Positions 61,546-64,000 of a stretch of DNA of 64,000 nt are shown here, piece after piece (the first letter of the stretch is position 1; each line of letters begins with the position of its first letter). Made by a program: the position numbers and the translations under genes. Below the pieces are notes generated by a model, which ran no database searches, was not told the origin of the DNA, and saw nothing but the letters and a program-made list of their open reading frames with translations. Location of the stretch: assembly GCF_000296815.2 (NCBI RefSeq), contig NZ_CAIT01000004.1:744001-808000 (forward strand), given 5' to 3'. Source of the stretch: Fibrisoma limi BUZ 3. GTDB lineage: Bacteria; Bacteroidota; Bacteroidia; Cytophagales; Spirosomataceae.

Positions 61546-61640
61546 AGGCAAGTCTGTTTACGTGATACGGGAAAGGTAACGATCCTGATGCTGAACTCCT
61601 TCCCGGTGGCTAAGTTGTCATGCTTTTAGAAGAGCGTTCA

Positions 61641-63392
61641 TTAACGAAGCAGCAACAAAGTGCCACTATGTTTACGAACACCGCCCAACGCGGACTCGAA
61701 AAGTAGCTGGTAAGGATAGACACCCGCGCCGACCGTTTCGCCCTGAAAGGTTCCGTCCCAGCTTATCGGGTTGTTCCGATTGGATTCATTACGTTCGTGA
61801 AAGATAACCTGACCCCACCGGTTGTATACGGTCAACAGCTTAACTTGCTTTACGCAGGGGCTTGGCATGATTGTGAACTGATCATTGATTCCGTCGCCGT
61901 TTGGTGAAAAAGAGTTGGGGAGATTAATTGTGCACGGGACTACCTGAACACGTACGGTTTGAGACGCTTCGCAGCCTGAGCCGGGCGTTCGGGCGGTTAG
62001 CCGATATTGAGTTGTTTGGCCAGGCTTTGCCCAGGTTGCAGCACAAGTGGAGCAGGCTAAGCCATCGTTAGGTGACCAACTGTAGGTATAATTGGCTTCG
62101 TCCGGAACAAGGGCTTTTAACTGTATACTATCGCCCTGCACCACCAATGTATCCTGGAAAGGAGCAAGATCAACTTGCTGAACCACGAGATGGGTGGTTA
62201 CTAAGCTGTCACAGAGGGGAGCAGCCCGGCGAATGCGGGTCTGGTACGTACCAGCGGTTGTGTAGGTGCTGTCGCCTATCTTTAATTGATCGCCCTTACA
62301 TATTGTCTTGCTTTGTGTCTCACTAACTAGGGGGAGAACCGTCAGTTTTGTTAAAATTACGCTATCACATAGTGGGTCAGGGCGTTTGATGACGGTACGG
62401 TAGGTGCCCGAACGGGTATAAACAGAGTCGCCAACCGGGTATGATTCACCCGCACAGAGGGTAATGTTTTGGCTGATTGGTACAATGCCTTCTTCAACTT
62501 CATACGATAGCATCAACTCCACTGAGCAGTCAGGTCTGAGTGTAGACTGAGACCGAACCTTCACCCAATAGCGATCGCCAATCCGAGGAGTGATGGCAAT
62601 AGTTGCCGTAGTATCTCCCGTACTCCATTGATATCGGTCGAAACCTGTTGGAGCGGATAAGATCATGGTTGTGTCTCGTTGCGAACAGAATGAAGAGGTG
62701 GTTACAGCGGCTTGGAGACATTGCGCGTCAAAATAAGCGTACCCAAAATGTCCTCCATCCGTACAACCATGAGCAATCACCTCAATCGTTAGTTGCTGGC
62801 CAATGTAAGGACGCAGATCAACTACACAGTTTGTCCATTTCCGGTAAATTAAACCACCTTGCTTGGAGAATCCTGCAGTCTGATTGCTTGCCGATGCCTG
62901 ATAATAGCCGCACGGAATTGTATCTCCCTGTAGTGTACGGATAAGTAGCCGAAAGGCTGGCTGTTGGTAAGGTTTATGGTTGGGATTTTGCAATACCACT
63001 GCAAATCGGTAAAGTAACAAAGGCGTATCTGCACTTACTCGCAGCGTTGATCGGAGTTGATCGGCGGTGCTACCAATTGCCGACGTACCGAGTCGAACAG
63101 AATGTTGGCTGCCCGGAGCCACTACCGGTATCTTCTCAGTGATGATTGGATCGTATCCATCAGTAACTTGGGTAATCATATGCCCCAAAAGCGCTGTACC
63201 TAAATGTTCGCTGCCTGGTCGGAGGCTAACGAAAAACAGTTTTTGGGCAGAGTCGGCGGGTAAGCCTATCCACCGCTCCCAACTTCTGAAGGTGCCTTCT
63301 TCAAAGCCAATGTTGTTACAGTCAACGGGCTGGCTGTAGCCGACTACGCCAGCAAACAGGCATGCCCAACCAAGTAACAGGAGCCGGATCAT
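61641..63392 (-). CDS. T9SS type B (gliding motility-associated C-terminal) secreted protein
   Basis: This 583-residue protein has a signal peptide (LLLLGWACLFAGVVGYSQ). Beta-rich N-terminal sections with Cys pairs follow, then two similar segments with NITLCAGESYPVGDSVYTRS and KTICKGDQLKIGDSTYTTAG. The CHU-type C-terminal domain has NSFSPNGDGINDQFTI, VYNRWGQVIFHERN and GAGVYPYQLLFES. This domain directs export by the type IX system to the cell surface or medium. The function of the N-terminus is not recognised. An imperfect palindrome precedes its start. Confidence 0.93.
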   Translation of the reverse strand: MIRLLLLGWACLFAGVVGYSQPVDCNNIGFEEGTFRSWERWIGLPADSAQKLFFVSLRPGSEHLGTALLGHMITQVTDGYDPIITEKIPVVAPGSQHSVRLGTSAIGSTADQLRSTLRVSADTPLLLYRFAVVLQNPNHKPYQQPAFRLLIRTLQGDTIPCGYYQASASNQTAGFSKQGGLIYRKWTNCVVDLRPYIGQQLTIEVIAHGCTDGGHFGYAYFDAQCLQAAVTTSSFCSQRDTTMILSAPTGFDRYQWSTGDTTATIAITPRIGDRYWVKVRSQSTLRPDCSVELMLSYEVEEGIVPISQNITLCAGESYPVGDSVYTRSGTYRTVIKRPDPLCDSVILTKLTVLPLVSETQSKTICKGDQLKIGDSTYTTAGTYQTRIRRAAPLCDSLVTTHLVVQQVDLAPFQDTLVVQGDSIQLKALVPDEANYTYSWSPNDGLACSTCAATWAKPGQTTQYRLTARTPGSGCEASQTVRVQVVPCTINLPNSFSPNGDGINDQFTIMPSPCVKQVKLLTVYNRWGQVIFHERNESNRNNPISWDGTFQGETVGAGVYPYQLLFESALGGVRKHSGTLLLLR

Positions 63393-63423
63393 ACTACCGA
63401 TTTTCTCGGAAAACGGAGGTAGT
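63393..63423. promoter_or_regulatory. Imperfect palindrome before the T9SS gene start
   Basis: ACTACCGATTTTC and GAAAACGGAGGTAGT form an interrupted dyad right before the ATG at 63392. It could be an operator or leader structure. The call is based only on symmetry. Confidence 0.3.
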
Positions 63424-63588
63424 AAAAAATTAGTATACTGGTTGTGTTAAGAAATGTACTTAAAAGGCATTGATTTGAGCGTATGGCTTCAATAGCCTAT
63501 TTTTTGACAAGGCTATATAGGGCGACTTTGAGTTATAATCGTGAAGGAGAATAGGGGTGATTAGGGTCCATTATCTGTCTTCGCTTGA

Positions 63589-64000
63589 TCACTCCGTCCG
63601 CAAGCTGTCCGTCGGATTGGCCTGCGCGGCCCGGTACGTTCGCAGCCCAATTGTCAGGCCGCCCACGAACAGCAACAGCCCCAGACAAAACCCCAACGTT
63701 TCGAAGCCGATGGAAACGCGGTACGCAAAATTGGACAGCAGGGCCGTGCCCGCCAGATAACCCAGCGGGTAGGCAATCAGTCCGGCAATGAGCAGCAATT
63801 TCACAAAGCTCCACGAAAGCAACGTGACAATCTGCGCAACCGTAGCCCCCATCACCTTCCGAATCCCCACTTCCTTGATCCGCATCTGGGTGTTATACGT
63901 TACCATGCCTAATAAACCCAGGCAGGCAATGGACAGCGCCATGCCGATGAGGAGTGATAGTAAGTTAATTGTTTCACTGTTATCGTATTTTCGGGACAGA
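63589..64000 (-). CDS. FtsX-like (MacB-type) ABC transporter permease, C-terminal part
   Basis: The reading frame stays open to the window end, so the N-terminus is missing. The visible 137 residues hold the signature LSIACLGLLGMVTYNTQMRIKEVGIRKVMGA and two or three TM segments (LLLIAGLIAYPLGYLAGTAL and GFCLGLLLFVGGLTIG), ending in RAAQANPTDSLRTE. Such permeases in Bacteroidetes export antimicrobial compounds or lipoproteins. The partner ATPase is not in the window. Confidence 0.9.
   Translation of the reverse strand, partial: LSRKYDNSETINLLSLLIGMALSIACLGLLGMVTYNTQMRIKEVGIRKVMGATVAQIVTLLSWSFVKLLLIAGLIAYPLGYLAGTALLSNFAYRVSIGFETLGFCLGLLLFVGGLTIGLRTYRAAQANPTDSLRTE

Overview
The window looks like a chromosomal segment of a Cytophagales bacterium close to Spirosoma and its relatives. 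The evidence is a SusC/SusD pair, a large UnbV/ASPIC lipoprotein, C-terminal domains of the type IX secretion kind (type A and type B), DUF1080 and Tat-exported Gfo/Idh/MocA enzymes, moderately high GC, and start codons without clear Shine-Dalgarno sequences. I see no rRNA, tRNA, CRISPR array, integrase or transposase. Genus is inference.

Layout. 0-8 kb: the end of an unknown gene, a Sel1-repeat protein, a single-chain type IIG-like restriction-modification enzyme, and small soluble proteins. 7.4-12.9 kb: a Crp-like regulator, a RidA-like protein, two short-chain dehydrogenases with a MerR regulator between them, an MBL-fold hydrolase and a secreted FG-GAP protein. 13-22.4 kb: SusC, SusD, a secreted protein and a UnbV/ASPIC lipoprotein, probably a glycan uptake locus. 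22.4-26.8 kb: nine tandem paralogues of an unrecognised small helical protein, most of them separated by hairpin repeats. 26.9-28.7 kb: ArfB, a TlpA-like thioredoxin and a TonB-C-like protein. 29-38.4 kb: an accessory block with two closely related serine-hydrolase lipoproteins, a 1357-residue Ig-repeat T9SS protein, decayed remnants of both gene types, and a lipoprotein whose N-terminal half resembles helical domain I of insecticidal Cry delta-endotoxins. 38.5-42 kb: a lipoprotein, LytTR regulator and histidine kinase operon. 42.3-48.8 kb: a zinc-less quinone-oxidoreductase-type dehydrogenase, a cupin, an AraC regulator, DUF1080 plus Gfo/Idh/MocA, and an acidic disordered protein. 48.8-56 kb: a GlcD-GlcF-type FAD/Fe-S oxidoreductase and a PaoABC-like molybdenum enzyme. 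56-64 kb: DUF4097, S41 peptidase, two PA14-OmpA paralogues, a T9SS type B protein and the end of an FtsX-like permease.

Two structural themes run through the window. First, short low-complexity repeats with 7-base periodicity occur in a GC-rich form (GGGGCRT-like) and an AT-richer form (GTTTGTG-like). They are usually arranged as inverted repeats. The AT-richer ones lie between genes, and several GC-rich ones sit in frame inside genes. Second, long perfect inverted repeats occur, including a 48-bp perfect palindrome inside a coding sequence. The strongest candidates for something undescribed are the Cry-like lipoprotein with its duplicated neighbourhood, the nine-gene paralogue array, and the heptad hairpin repeats.
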